Assembly (NCBI GenBank): GCA_031002005.1
Contig: CM061914.1
Coordinates: 190,854,685-190,918,684 of the forward strand
From: Vandiemenella viatica
Taxonomy: Eukaryota > Arthropoda > Insecta > Orthoptera > Morabidae
Length of the DNA stretch: 64,000 nt
Direction: 5' to 3'
How positions within the stretch are numbered: the stretch's first letter is position 1; every line of letters starts with the position of its first letter. Of this stretch, positions 24,201-35,234 are shown in pieces. Under the pieces are notes generated by a model that saw only the letters and a list, made by a program, of their open reading frames with translations, did no database searches and had not been told where the DNA came from. A program made the position numbers and the translations under genes.

Positions 24201-24315
24201 TTAAGCGCAAGACTACTGATTCCCAGGACGACCAGCCTTGCCCTGACCTGAGCGGACCGAGCAGTGAGAATCAACCCATTGGATTTCGTTGACAGCGATT
24301 CTGATCTTTGACCTT

Positions 24316-25345
24316 ATTATTTTATTATTTCGTATCAGAAACATACAGTTACACAATCATCAAATTATACTGGACCAGTACTTGGCCACTTCCAGTGCAT
24401 TTTCTGAGGCCTCATACAGTTCAGCTGCCGAGCAGGATGCTGGACACAGTCGACACTGGAGCATGTGCTGGACAGTCTGGTCCTCACCGCAGTCGCACTT
24501 GATATCACTGATCTCAGTATAGCCCCATCTTGCCAAGTTCACTTTGCATCTGCCCACTCCTGATCTCAGCCTATTCAAAGACTTCCACGTCAACCATCCC
24601 TTGTCATAACCAGGTGGCAAAGATTCAGACACTCTTCCCCAGCCATGCGGAAGGGGAGTCTTAGCTTCCCATAGTTGTAACCTGGCTTCTTCAGTTGTCG
24701 TTGTAAGTTCCTGAGATATTCTTAGGAAACTTTTCCTGGACTTAAGTCTTTGCCTGTGAGGGATATGCCCATATAGTGGATGAGATTTTTCATGGTTCAC
24801 TTTCCTCCTTTCCTTGTTCACTGCTACTTCCCTTCGAACAGAAGGTGGTGCTATTCCTGCGAGACGGTGGAGCCATTCGACTGGAGTTGATTTTAAGCAG
24901 CCTGTTATGATTCTGCACGTGTCATTAAGTGCAGTGTCTACTTGTTTGGCATGGGTTGAACTGTGCCATACGGGACAGGCATAACCTGCAGCCGAATGAC
25001 ATAGTGCTAAGGCAGAAGTTCGAATTGTTTCAGGTTGGCTGCCCCACCGCGATCCAGCCAGTTTTCTTATGAGATTGTTCCTACTGGAAACTTTCAGCTT
25101 GGAGTTCTTACAATGGTTCCTGAATGTAAGTGATGTGACAAGGGTCACTCCTAGATATTTTGGAGTATCACAGTGTTCTAGTTTGACCCCCGACCATATT
25201 ACCTTTTACCTACGAGTTGCTTCTTTATTCCTTAAATGAAAAGCACCTACTTGTGTCTTCGTAGGATTTGGTTTAAGCTGGTTCGTGCTATAATACCAGA
25301 GCGTTGGTAAGGGTGCTCTCCACTGATTCAAAGTCTTTGACCTGA
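24316..25345 (-). pseudogene. LINE-J (jockey-like) reverse transcriptase 3' part
   Basis: The 262-codon frame 25148-24360 is open from 'LRNLIRKLAG'-type sequence through 'CPVWHSSTHAKQVD', 'IITGCLKSTPVEWLHRLAG' and the Cys-rich end 'CDCGEDQTVQHMLQCRLC'. It corresponds to the region after RT in jockey-type LINEs. It is better preserved than the copy at 7272-8325, and upstream coding (25150-25340) continues with a break near 25150-25200. The RT palm is missing, so it is 5'-truncated. Confidence 0.85.
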
Positions 25346-25359
25346 CCTGACGTTATCTC

Positions 25360-25672
25360 CAGCGGGGCATCATGGCCGGGAGCTCGAGGCGAGCGCTAGC
25401 CCCCTCGCTGAAGCTTAGCGCTGGTGCGGCGAGAGTCTTTATTAATGGCGACCGTGCGTCGCGGCAACAGGTGGCTGCCGGCTGCTCGTTTTTCGCCGAG
25501 CTCGAAGCGAGAAATTTATGTCGGCGGCAACACACCTGCTGCTACCGGCCAGATTTAAGGAGTCGCCGAGAGTGGAGACTCCGCCAAAGAGCCGTAAAAC
25601 CTGGACTGCGTGAGGAGGAACCATTAGGGAATGAGCATCGCAGAGGCTACGCATGTGTGGCGGATACACACT
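25360..25672. promoter_or_regulatory. Candidate regulatory GC/CpG island
   Basis: CpG-dense, non-repetitive. It has 'TTTATTAATGGCG' (Hox/Abd-B-like) at 25438, 'AATTTATG' at 25513 and E-box-like 'CAGGTG' and 'CACCTG' at 25468 and 25532. The 107-codon plus ORF shows no domain. Exon status cannot be excluded. Confidence 0.3.
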
Positions 25673-26074
25673 ACGCTATATTTCAGCCACAATAAGTAGT
25701 GAGTAAAGACTGTAACGATAGCGTTACACACCCAAATAGATGAGGAGTGCATCATCTAAAAGAAAGTGGAATATCGCTGAAAGGCGAGATAGAGAGATAG
25801 AGACTGGCTGGCCAAGACAGTCATGTGAGCAAAAGGAGTGTCGTGATTTGCCGAGAGAGGAGAAGTGACGGATATACTAGTGAAGGTGGTAGAGTGGAAC
25901 ATGTCCTCGGGAGTTAGGCGGTTGTGCGAAAATATTCGCCGAGTTATGTGCCGTCCATATTATAGACTACGCCGAATAGGAATGTTAAACAGGTGTGCTG
26001 AAGAAACTGTAGTTCTATGTGATAATCTGCAATCTTGAATATTAAAGATAGTCCGATACGACAATGATCAAGTC

Positions 26075-27345
26075 TGGTGCCGACATCTCTAACATCTGTC
26101 TGCAGCAGAATTCTGGAGCATGTCATATGTTCGAACATTATGAAGTTTCTAGATGAGCACGAGTTACTTACACCATGTCAACACGGATTTCGGAAGAAGA
26201 GATCGTCTGTAACATAATTAGCCCTATTCTCCCATGAAGTAATGAAAGTTGTCGATGCAGGTTCGCAAGTTGATGCAGTTTTCTTGGATTTTCAGAAAGC
26301 TTTTGATTCTGTACCACACAACCGAATTTTAGCGATGATTCGAGCTTACGGTATTTCAGCTTGCGAGTGGATACGTGATTTTCTAACTGGTCGATCACAA
26401 TATGTCGTAGTCGACGGGGAAGCCTCTTCTAAGATAAATGTTACTTCGGGCGTTCCTCAAGGAAATGTAATAGGACCACTTCTTTTCTTAATATTTATAA
26501 ACGATCTAGGTGACAACGTCAAATGCTGGTTGCGATTGTTTGCCGACAATGCGGTTATCTATAGGGAAATAAGGTGCTCCGACGATTGCTTAGAAATTCA
26601 GCGCGATTTCGATGCTATTTCCGAATGGTGCCGTAAATGGCAGCTTACACTTAATTGCAAAAAGTGCAAGGCAATGCGGATAAGTAACAAAAGAATCAAT
26701 TTGTTCACGAGTACAAAATAAGCAATTCGGCTATTAACACGGTTGATTCTCTGAAGTATCTGGGGGTGATAGTACAAAGCAACATGAAATGGGACTTCCA
26801 CATAACTTCCGTCGTACGCAAGGCTAATTCTAAATTACGATTCATAGGTCGTATTTTGAGGAATTGTAATGCTCATACAAATGAGATAGCGTATAAAACG
26901 CTAGTGCGTCCGCATCTGGATTACTGTTGTGGAGTCTGGGATCCGTATCGCAAGGTTCTGATTGACTCAGTTGAGAGGGTGCAGAGGAGAGCCGCTAGAT
27001 TCGTGACTTGTTGTTACAGCCCTTATGAAAGCGTCGCAGAATTGATACATAGATTGGGCTGGGATAGTTTGGAAGACAGAAGACGCAGCTTGCGTTCGAA
27101 TTTACTGGAGAATATGCGAAAAAAATTTAATTTCGAGTGCAATGAAATACTTCTTCCGCCAAGCTATTTAGGTCGTAATGACCGGAGGGATAAGATTAGA
27201 GAAATAAGATGCCGTACGGAAGCTTTTATGTATTCCTTCTTTCCTCGCGCTATCCGGATTGGAATGCGGGGGTTTAGGATTGGTGCTTAGCACCCTCTGC
27301 CACCCACAATGTTTGAGACTTGCAGAGTATGGATGTAGATGTAGA
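26075..27345 (+). pseudogene. LINE-E (CR1/Daphne-like) reverse transcriptase and tail
   Basis: RT begins near 26080 with 'FLDEHELLTPCQHGF', then a stop. The frame 26242-26721 carries RT motifs 'FLDFQKAFDSVPHN', 'SGVPQGNVIGPLLFLIFIND' and the catalytic box as 'FADNAVIY', in which the second Asp of FADD is Asn, so this copy should be inactive. After a frameshift, 26766-27290 encodes the thumb and tail 'TLVRPHLDYCCGVWDPYRK' and 'RVQRRAARFVTCCYSPYES'. It ends with the family's 'GAGTATGGATGTAGATGTAG' repeat tail. 5'-truncated. Confidence 0.9.
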
Positions 27346-27559
27346 TGTCTATGTACTGTGATTGAATGGGCTGTGCTATAAATGCACTTCTTGAGTTCGG
27401 CACTCGAGTATTATTAATGCCGATTATCAAACCATTTTAAATCATTACAAGACCATAAACCAGAGGCAGACTTCCCCCCTCTAAAATCCTAATGCATGAT
27501 TGTGCTGCCCGTTTACTATGAGAAGTCAGCTTAATTCAGATGACATAATGCTATAATAT

Positions 27560-28485
27560 AAGATGATCAAAATAGTAGAGGACTCTAAACAGCTGCAGGG
27601 TGATCTGGACAAGATATCTAGATGGTTGGTAAATATGGGATGAAGATAAATGCAAAGAAGAGTCAGGTTATTAGGTACACAGATAAAAAATTAAAGATTG
27701 ATTACGATTACGAGGTGAGGAAAGAATTGCTTATTGAAGACTTGATATGTCAAATGTCGGCATAACATTTAATAATAAACTCAGTTTGAGAGCACACGTT
27801 GGTCACGTTGGAATTTCATTTGATAACAAGCTTAACTGGGCAGAACACATTGGACAGGTGGTAGGAAAAGGTTTCAAAATTCTGCACTTGTTGGAGGGAG
27901 TGATGGGGGGATGTACGAGAGAAGTAAAGGAATTGGGTTACAAAACTTTGGTCATACTATTGCTTGAATATGGTGTAGTATAGGTACCTCATTTTGAGTA
28001 TCAAATACAGGTGTGGAGACGATGCAAGAAATTGGCTGCTAGATTTGTTTCTGGAAATTATCGCAGAACGCAATCAGTAACAGAAATGGTAAAAGAGTTG
28101 GAATGGAACTCATTCGAAGACAGGAGGAGGATGAGGAGGGTCAGGGGAGTGTACAAGGTGTATATTGGTGATGAGGCGTGGAAAGATATTGGTGTAAGAA
28201 TTAAAATTAATGCATGGAAGGGAAAAAATGACCATGACCACAAGCTGGCACTCGATTTCAGGCACAAGGGTGTAGGAAGATTCTCTTTTGTAGGTAAGGG
28301 TGTCAGGGATTGGAATAAGTTACCAAGAGAAATGATGAATAATTTACGAAAAACGTTGAAGGAATTGAAAGTTAAGACATGTAGAGGGCAAATGTAGGTG
28401 GGTACAGGAAAGGGGGAAGATGGGTGTGTAGGGAAATTGCCACCGGAGCCTGTGCTCCATTGGAATTTTAATTAAATATTAATAT
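27560..28485 (+). pseudogene. LINE-A 3' fragment with an internal duplication
   Basis: Two broken frames (27747-27983 and 28011-28397) give the LINE-A post-RT region. About 60 bp are duplicated at 27760-27850, so 'GITFNNKLSLRAHVGHV' is followed by a second 'GISFDNKLNWAEHIGQV'. The 3' part reads 'LALDFRHKGVGRFSFVGKG' and ends in the GC inverted repeat and ATTAATATTAAT tail at 28440-28488. Confidence 0.85.
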
Positions 28486-28548
28486 TAATCTGGTACGCGT
28501 TACGACTATTAGAAACTCACGACGAGCCGTCGAGGCTCATTAACTCAC

Positions 28549-28635
28549 CTGTCTGTTCGTGACAGCCGCGTGGGCAGACGAGCTGTCCAGGCCCTGGAGG
28601 AGTCTGGAAATCTCGTCCCGCTGGCTGACCAGTGC
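28549..28635 (-). CDS. Candidate internal exon of an unidentified gene (29 codons)
   Basis: On the minus strand a pyrimidine-rich tract ending 'CTCTCGTTGCAG' precedes 87 bp that are open, GC-rich and end 'AGACAG' before the strong donor GTGAGT. Translation in the phase-0 frame starts 'ALVSQRDEISRLLQGLD' and ends 'AHAAVTNRQ', helical and coiled-coil-like. Both junctions are phase 0, so it could follow the Tmtc2-like exon at 47063, which also ends in phase 0. However, it does not resemble the TMTC TPR that should come next. It may belong to another minus-strand gene. I do not recognise the family. Confidence 0.5.
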
Positions 28636-28873
28636 CTGCAACGAGAGATCACAATCATCAACTGCCGGACAAGGCGTCCGTCCAGAACTAATGCTTCCTG
28701 ACATCATGAAAAATGGGAAACATGTAGACAGAGTGGCGGGGCATAGGGAGGCTTGGAAAGCCGTCGCTAAGAAAGGACCTGTTGAATAGCAGGAAACCAA
28801 CGACGATGGTGATTTATGTAAATTGTAAAATGAATCACAGCCAACCTGTTGCAATATTCATTGAATTTATTGT

Positions 28874-28914
28874 TTACCGGTTTCGACCCGCCTTAAGGTT
28901 TCTTCTTCAGAACT
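28874..28914 (-). ncRNA. Hammerhead-ribozyme-like core 4
   Basis: Minus strand CTGAAGA (28910-28904) and GAAAC (28884-28880) followed by CGGTA and AAC, which pairs with the GTT preceding CTGAAGA. Confidence 0.55.
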
Positions 28915-29115
28915 TGTTAAAAAGTATTACATAAATCTAAAAACTCTTCTCAATAAGACCGTCACATCTAACTTGGGCGGCAGCTTACTGCCGAATCTGT
29001 GATACACGTTGGCTGCCGGATGGATAGCCATAAAATATATTTTAATGTGTGACTTTAGTACAAAATGTACTATTTTATTGAGAAGAGTTTTTAGATTTAT
29101 GTAATATTTTTTAAC

Positions 29116-29160
29116 AAGTTCTGAAGAAGACTTCCCTAAGGCGGGTCGAAACCGGTAAAC
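29116..29160 (+). ncRNA. Hammerhead-ribozyme-like core 5
   Basis: CTGAAGA (29121-29127), stem built from GACTTCCC/GGGTC with a bulge, GAAAC (29148-29152), then CGGTA and AAC. AAC pairs with the GTT just before CTGAAGA. It mirrors core 4. Confidence 0.6.
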
Positions 29161-29637
29161 AATAAATTCAATGAATATTGCAACAGGTTGGCTGTGTTTC
29201 TTTTTACAATTGAAGAAATACCGTTGCTGTTGATGCTGCCATGCTCAAGATTTTGAAATTTATATAAATGTTTCAACTCTATGTGACCTCTTGTAAGGAT
29301 TTGTACCAATTAATGCGCAACATTGAACTCACTTTAATGATATAACTGATACCACTCAGACAAGTAATTTTTAAGTATCAAAAGATCATTCATATGTTAA
29401 AATAAAGATTGTTTCACTTTTTATGAAACGACGGAACATATCCACAAAAATGTTGAAATGTGGTACAACCTGCCGATTTTAACTTTTTAATTAACGTACA
29501 GTTGTTCCCGGTCTGTATCTGAATTTTCCGAAAATAAACATACGTAGTTTTTGGGAAATTGGAGATCCTTCCACAGCTGCTTGTTACACAATTGTAAATG
29601 AAAACACCGTTTATTAGCAACTGATTTTATTCGTATA

Positions 29638-29685
29638 TGTTCAGACGCGTTTCGACCTTGTGGAATGGGGCATCGTCAGTGACGG
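29638..29685 (-). ncRNA. Hammerhead-ribozyme-like core 6
   Basis: Minus strand CTGACGA (29679-29673) and GAAAC (29653-29649) followed by GCGTC and TGA; TGA pairs with TCA before CTGACGA. Confidence 0.5.
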
Positions 29686-29837
29686 TGAATGTACATACAT
29701 GCTGGTACAAATGAAGCTATTCCTGACCACCATGTAACTGTCTCAACCATAAGTCGTAAGTAGAATGTAGTTTATTATTAGTTAGTTATGTATATTAATA
29801 TTCCAACTTTGTTAACATCAACATGTATATACATTCA

Positions 29838-29882
29838 CAGTCACTGACGATGCCGCATTCCACAAGGGCGAAACGCATTTGA
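29838..29882 (+). ncRNA. Hammerhead-ribozyme-like core 7 (decayed)
   Basis: CTGACGA (29844-29850) and GAAAC (29870-29874) are intact, but the cleavage-site triplet is changed to ATT compared with core 6. Confidence 0.4.
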
Positions 29883-29971
29883 GCATATTTGAATAAAATC
29901 AGTTGCTAATAAACGGTGTTTTGATTTACAATTGTATACAGTTTTGTAGCAGCACGTAGAAAATAATAATA

Positions 29972-29975
<4 letters not shown>

Positions 29976-30027
<52 letters not shown>
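29976..30027. repeat. TA microsatellite
   Basis: About 25 TA units that lie inside, or at the edge of, the mariner fragment on the right. Confidence 0.95.
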
Positions 30028-30032
<5 letters not shown>

Positions 30033-30034
30033 TT

Positions 30035-30330
30035 TAGATTTTCGTCGATTCGGGCAGTTGATGGACGTCCACAACGAGTTTTGTCATGAATCGACATGTC
30101 GCCATTTTTAAACCAAGTGAGCCACTCGTACACTTGAGTTTTCCCCATAGCGTCATCTTTGTCAATTAAAACAGTTTCAGCAGCATTTTTACTGAGTAGA
30201 AAACAAAATTTCACAGGCGCACGTTGTTCACTTAAACACGCCATCATCAAAACCGAAACAATAACAAAACAGAGTTAGCAAAACCAATCACTTCAGATTA
30301 ACAGAAAAAAAAGCGTTCTATTGCTGTAAA
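30035..30330 (-). pseudogene. Mariner transposase N-terminal fragment
   Basis: Minus strand from 30243 encodes 'RAPVKFCFLLSKNAAETV', then 'KTQVYEWLTWFKNGDMSI' and 'GRPSTARIDENL', the paired HTH region of mariner-type transposases. It stops at the TA microsatellite. The 5' flank (30246-30330) matches 32906-32970, so both descend from the same element. It differs from the mariner at 4577. Confidence 0.8.
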
Positions 30331-31130
30331 ACAAAATATTTATATTTAATGATTAATTTAAACATTTTAGTTCACATTACTACAAAAGTTTTTTAAACTA
30401 TATTTTTATTTGGTTTTAAATGTTTTTATGATTTGTATCATCCTAATATTTGCGTATTTGTCAAAGGAAAATAAAAATTTCGTAGAATTTGTTTGAAAAC
30501 CAATTTTTAATACTACAGGATCTAATAGCAATTAAAAAAAATAGAAAAAAATTCACGGGTGGTGGGATCGAACTTCGGACCCATCTCATCTGATCACATC
30601 TTGTTAACGCGTACGGCTAAGCCGACGTTATAAACAAACGGTCTTCCGTACAGGTACTGATCATTTACACAGAATGTTTACACTTTTCAACCCCCGATTT
30701 CTCTTAAACGGAGGTCCACCAGGCAGAACTGCTTTATGGCGAGAAACCAGCGGTGACGTGCTATTTACCAGACTAGTTCGTTCTGTGATCATGATTTCGC
30801 CACTGGAGACCCCTCCTAGTTGCTAGGTGGAGGGGCATTGTTCCGCCTTAGAACAAAAGCAGACGTCTCAGGGACTGTTGAGAGGAGTTAGGCCAACTCG
30901 GCGTCCAATTTGCAGTTCATACCGGCAAAGCTGCTTACGAGACTCCTTCACAGGATTTATCTCTCTCGTTCCACTGAGGCCTGCTTACCGTCTCGTGGGC
31001 TGCTTACCAGAAACAGCAACTGTCCTGCCGACGCATCGCGCAATAAACTACAAACAATCATAGCACCAGGTTACGTCTACTACTGATCTATATAACATAA
31101 TCTTATACCTTTAAACGAGCAATCGAGCAA
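30331..31130. other. Mostly unrecognised; possible SINE head at 30545-30640
   Basis: On the minus strand 30640-30545 contains 'TTAGCCGTACGCG' and 'AAGTTCGATCCCA', which resemble pol III A and B boxes, so a second tRNA-derived SINE is possible. The rest is AT-rich without motifs. Confidence 0.35.
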
Positions 31131-31135
31131 TTCCT

Positions 31136-31162
31136 GTATATATATATATATATATATATATA
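31136..31162. repeat. TA microsatellite
   Basis: About 13 TA units. Confidence 0.95.
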
Positions 31163-31309
31163 TTTGGATCTCACAAACGGCTATGACAATTTGGATGAAA
31201 TTCCATATTTAGATAACGTTTTGTTTTTTAAGATTACATAAATAGTTGTCTTCCCAAAATACGAACAATTTTTGCTCTTAGTATCTCGAAAACAGTAAGT
31301 TACTGAACG

Positions 31310-32035
31310 GCACGAACAAAATACTGAAGCAAGATTTTTGACTGAATATAAATCGAAGCAAGACAAAAGTGATGAAATGTAGCAGAAATGATACCAATAC
31401 TAGTAGATTAAATATAAAAATAGGATCGGATGCAATAGGAGAAATAAGTGAATTCTGTTACTTGGGAAGTAAAATTACAACCGATGGCCGAAGCAGGAAT
31501 GATGTAAAAAGCAGAATAGCACTAGCAAAAAGAGCCTTCATGAAAAAGAGAAACCTTTTAGTTTCAAATATTGATCTAGGAATTAGAAAGAACTTCTTAA
31601 AACTCTATGTGTGGAGCACAGCACTATACGGTAGCGAAACATGGACTTTAGGAATACCGGAAAGAAAGAAACTTGAAGCATTTGAAATGTGGTGCTACAG
31701 AAGAATGCTGAAAATTAGGTGGACAGACAAAGTAAGAAATGAACGAGTTTTGGAAATGATGGGTGAGAAAAGAAGTTTGTGGAAGAAGCTTACGGAAAGA
31801 AGAGACAGGCTGGTAGGTCATATTTTGAGACATGCTGGATTGGTTAATTTGTTATTGGAGGGAACAGTCGAAGGTAAGAACTGTAGAGGAAGACAGAGAT
31901 TAGAATATATGAAACAGATAATTGAGGACGTGGGATGTAAGGGGTATGTAGAAATGAAGAGGTTAGCATAGGATAGGAGGGGATGGAGGATTGCATAAAA
32001 CCAGTCGAAAGACTGACGACAGCAAAAAAAAAAAA
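31310..32035 (+). pseudogene. LINE-C (RTE/BovB-like) 3' fragment
   Basis: The 200-codon frame 31369-31971 is open across the C-terminal domain: 'SEFCYLGSKITTDGRSRND', 'RKNFLKLYVWSTALYGSETW', 'EMWCYRRMLKIRWTDKVRNE' and 'RLVGHILRHAGLVNLLLEG'. This is the region after RT. The 3' end is 'CCAGTCGAAAGACTGACGAC' (a short hairpin) and a poly(A) tail at 32023-32037. Only the 5' truncation makes it non-functional here; the copy looks recent. Confidence 0.9.
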
Positions 32036-32439
32036 AAATCTGGAAAACAACTCTAACGCTATCTCGTAGACGATTCAGGTACCAGGAAGCCCATTAATAT
32101 TTTCTCTTTGGTTTAAGGAACTCATATCTTTAAACGAACAATTCATGTATGCTAACTGACCCATGCGAATATTTCGCACAATATCATGATCAGTCACCGA
32201 ATGGTAATATAAAAATGAGGAAATAAGTAATTACAAGCATTTATTAATGAAATGTATTTTATTTTGAAGAGTAGTAGTAAATAAAATTTCACGGAAAGAA
32301 GTAATTAACATAACTGTAAAATACCGTTACCATTAAATACTACATATTTAATTGTAAAACATTTCAAATTAAATATTTAAAAAATATTGGTTTTGTCAGA
32401 AGTCATTTTTTCAATCTTCTTTACTTTACATTACTTCTC

Positions 32440-32905
32440 AACATATTCTCACTTTCCTGCACCAACCTACATTTACTCTTTACAAATTTTAACTTTAAAT
32501 TCTTTCAACGTTTTTGGTAAATAATTCATCATTTCATTTCGTAACTTATTCCAATCCCAGACACCTTTACCTAAAAAAGAGAATCTTCCCCCACCCTTGT
32601 GCCTGAAATCGAGTGCCAGCTTTTAATTCTTACACCAATATCTTTCCATGCCTCATCACCAATATACGCCTTGTACACTCCCATGACCCTCCTCATCCTC
32701 CCCCTGTCTTTCAATGAATCCCATTCCAGTTCTTTTATCATATCTGTTACTGATTGCATTCTGCGGTAATTTCCAGAAACAACTATAACAGCCCTTTAAT
32801 ACTCCTTCTCTAATTCCAGTATTTGATACGAAAATGTGGCTCCCATACTACATTACCATGTAGAAGCAATGGTCTGACCGATGTTTTGTAACTCAATTCC
32901 TTGCC
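32440..32905 (-). pseudogene. LINE-A 3' fragment
   Basis: Minus-strand frame 32759-32571 starts 'QSVTDMIKELEWDSLKDRG'. The 3' UTR-like part at 32440-32560 shares 'TTTACAAATTTTAACTTTAA' with other copies. It ends abruptly against the mariner 5' fragment. Confidence 0.85.
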
Positions 32906-33115
32906 ATCATCAAAAAACGGAACAATAACAAAACTGCGCTATCGAAAACAATCACTGCAGATTAACAGAAAAAAAGGAGGCCGACAACACAGGCGGCACT
33001 GAATTGACAATGAGTTGCGGTATAAACGCCTAGCGGCAGAAACGCGTACTACACGAGCTCCGCCCACGGCAGTGCAATTCCGGTTATTTCTGGATACTCC
33101 TCGCATGTGATACGA
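32906..33115 (-). mobile_element. Mariner 5'-end fragment
   Basis: 32906-32970 is the complement of the 5' leader also found at 30246-30310 ('CAGATTAACAGAAAAAAA'). It continues to a probable terminal repeat 'CGAGGAGTATCCAGAAATAA' (complement of 33088-33107). No transposase coding remains. Confidence 0.6.
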
Positions 33116-33139
33116 CTAGAACTTTTTATTGGATAGTAA

Positions 33140-33425
33140 TCATCATTATCATCATCATCAACAATAGATGTTTCCTCTTTTGTGGGTCATCCTGCACATC
33201 CTCTTCCAAGTCTGGTGGTCTTTCCAATATTTTTCCTCCAAACGACTCCCTTAGCCTCTGCCTCTTTCTTCACTTGGTCCAACCATCTTGCTCGAGGTCT
33301 TCCTACAGGTGTCCTTCCTTTCCTGCTGTTCAGCAGTGCTACTTTTTGCATCCTCTCTTCCTCCATCCTCGTAACATGTCCCGACCACTGCAGCATTTTC
33401 CTACTTAATATCTCTTCTATTGTTT
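33140..33425 (-). pseudogene. LINE-D C-terminal fragment
   Basis: The 69-codon minus frame reads 'MLQWSGHVTRMEEERMQKVA' then 'GRPRARWLDQVKKEAEAKG', a C-terminal tail analogous to, but diverged from, LINE-B. It ends in ATGATGAT repeats at 33140-33160. Confidence 0.75.
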
Positions 33426-33539
33426 AGTATTAAGTTCTTGAAATAAACACCTGACCCGTGATTGCCAGGTACGATGTAATACATGCGGACGGATTTAGGG
33501 GATACAATACGGTGTAGATCCGATTCACGAATGTGCCTG

Positions 33540-33925
33540 CAGAGTTGCTGAACCTGTGAGCGAGGCCACGTGCCTGCTAGCGGTGTCGAAGTTTCGTAAC
33601 GATGCGGTCGAGCGCACCGCGGGGCAGCCTAGGCGTAATGACTGCCGCCGCGAGGGCGGGGCCAATTTGGCCGGTCGGCCGGCGTCAGGTTGGGCCATTA
33701 CGGCAGCGCACGAAACGCGAGCCGCAGAGTTTTGCGTAGCCCACACCGCCGCGGTAATTCCGTCGATTTGTACCAATCACGTTACAAATGAAATGTTCCG
33801 CTCGTTTTGTTTGCGAGCGAGCGAAAATGCAGCCACTGGCTGAGAATTCCGTTCGCTCCGTGCGCTGTTTTTCCGCGGAGAGACGCTTTTTCCTCGCACG
33901 ATGAATGTTACTGCCGCACCGACGG
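33540..33925. other. GC/CpG-rich unique-looking island
   Basis: Strong CpG density, overlapping ORFs on both strands with no domain. A possible regulatory element or unmethylated island. Confidence 0.3.
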
Positions 33926-34142
33926 ACGACTTTTTTTGTTGCAGTGACGCGAGAGGCAACAATTACACATGTGGAAAAAAGAATAACGACGATAAATGTA
34001 CGCTGCCATACTACCACAATTTTTTTTGAACTGTAATGATTCAGTGGAGTGGTACACCACATATCACCATGTGTCTTGAGGCTGTCTTTCAAGCCTGTAT
34101 TTCATACCGCACCAGGTAATTTCTGTGTAATTCAATCTGCTA

Positions 34143-34996
34143 CGCTGATCAGCCAGAACATTATGAACACTTGTAGTGTGTTGAACTATCTTTGGAGCGC
34201 AATGGAGCAGAGATTCGGCGTGGTATTGTTTCGAAAAGTCCTTGTTAGGTTTCCGGAGTTGTCTGGCACAAGATGTATACGCACAGGTCACTCAATTCCC
34301 TTGAATTACGGGCCGGTGGTTTGAGGGCGCGGCAGCTGGGAACGAGCATCTCGGAAACGGTGAGGCTGGTCGGCTGTTCGCGTGCTACTGTAGTGAGCAT
34401 CTGTGCAGAGTGGTTCATGGACGGTGAAACCACGACTGTGCGACAAGGTGGTGGACGTCCACGCCTCATCACAGAACGTGGAGGTCGGAGGGTTGTCCGC
34501 TCTGTAAAGCAGGATAGGGGGTGATCTGTGGCTGATCTGACGGCAGAGTACAATGCTGGTGCAGGCACAAGTGTTTCGGAGCACACTTTGCTGTCAGATC
34601 TGCTACAGATCGCCACCTATCCCGCTTTACAGAGCGGGCAAGCCTCCGACTTCCACGTTCTGTGATGAGGCGTGGACGTCCACCACCTTGTCGCCCAGTC
34701 GTGGTTTCACCGTCCTTCAACCACTCTGCATAGATGCTCACTACAGTAGCACGCGAACAGCCGAAGAGCCTCGCCGTTTCAGAGATGCTCGTTCCCAGAC
34801 GCCGCGCCCACAAACAACCGGCCCGTAATTTAAGCGAATTGCGTGACCTGTGCGTAGAGATCTGGTGCCAGACAACTCCGGAAACCTAACAAGGACTTTT
34901 CGAATCCATGCAACGCCGAATCTCTTCTGTATAGCGCTTCAAAGATGGATAAACGCACTAATAAGCAGGCGGTCGTAATGTTTTGGCTGATCAGTG
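34143..34996. mobile_element. Fold-back element derived from a Tc1-like 5' end
   Basis: Ends 'CRCTGATCAGCCARAACATT' are inverted, flanked by TA (34141-34142 and 34997-34998). Two roughly 400-bp arms face each other across about 50 bp. Each arm encodes the same Tc1-type N-terminal HTH: plus-strand 'LGTSISETVRLVGCSRATVV' (34340-34400) and minus-strand 'LGTSISETARLFGCSRATVV' (34800-34740), each followed by 'RQGGGRPRLITERG'. The catalytic domain is absent. A relative is at 57862. Confidence 0.85.
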
Positions 34997-35234
34997 TATT
35001 TTATTACAGTACAACTTGCTTGGATGCCATTAAACTACAGACAATTAACATCAATCATCTTTACTTATGATACATCAGTAATCGGGTGCTTCTTCGTTTT
35101 CTTTATATTTCTTTCACTCTCCTTTTCCCAACACTAGGCATCGGGTGTCTTTGAAGAGTTTTTTATTCATACTTATCGTTGGGATCAGGGAGTACTGAGT
35201 GATTTATTTATTTATTTAGGAATTCAAATTACAA

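Larger units (their letters stand above)
28832..29215. repeat. Inverted repeat pair with hammerhead-like cores
   Basis: 28835-28965 and 29068-29200 are inverted copies ('ATTGCAACAGGTTGGCTGTG' end, 'AGAGTTTTTAGATTTATGTA' inner part). The centre (28965-29068) is unique. Similar to inverted Penelope-like terminal repeats. Confidence 0.8.
29590..29935. repeat. Inverted repeat pair with hammerhead-like cores
   Basis: 29590-29700 and 29835-29935 are inverted copies ('AACACCGTTTATTAGCAACT' and its complement). A different family from the pair at 28832. Confidence 0.8.
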
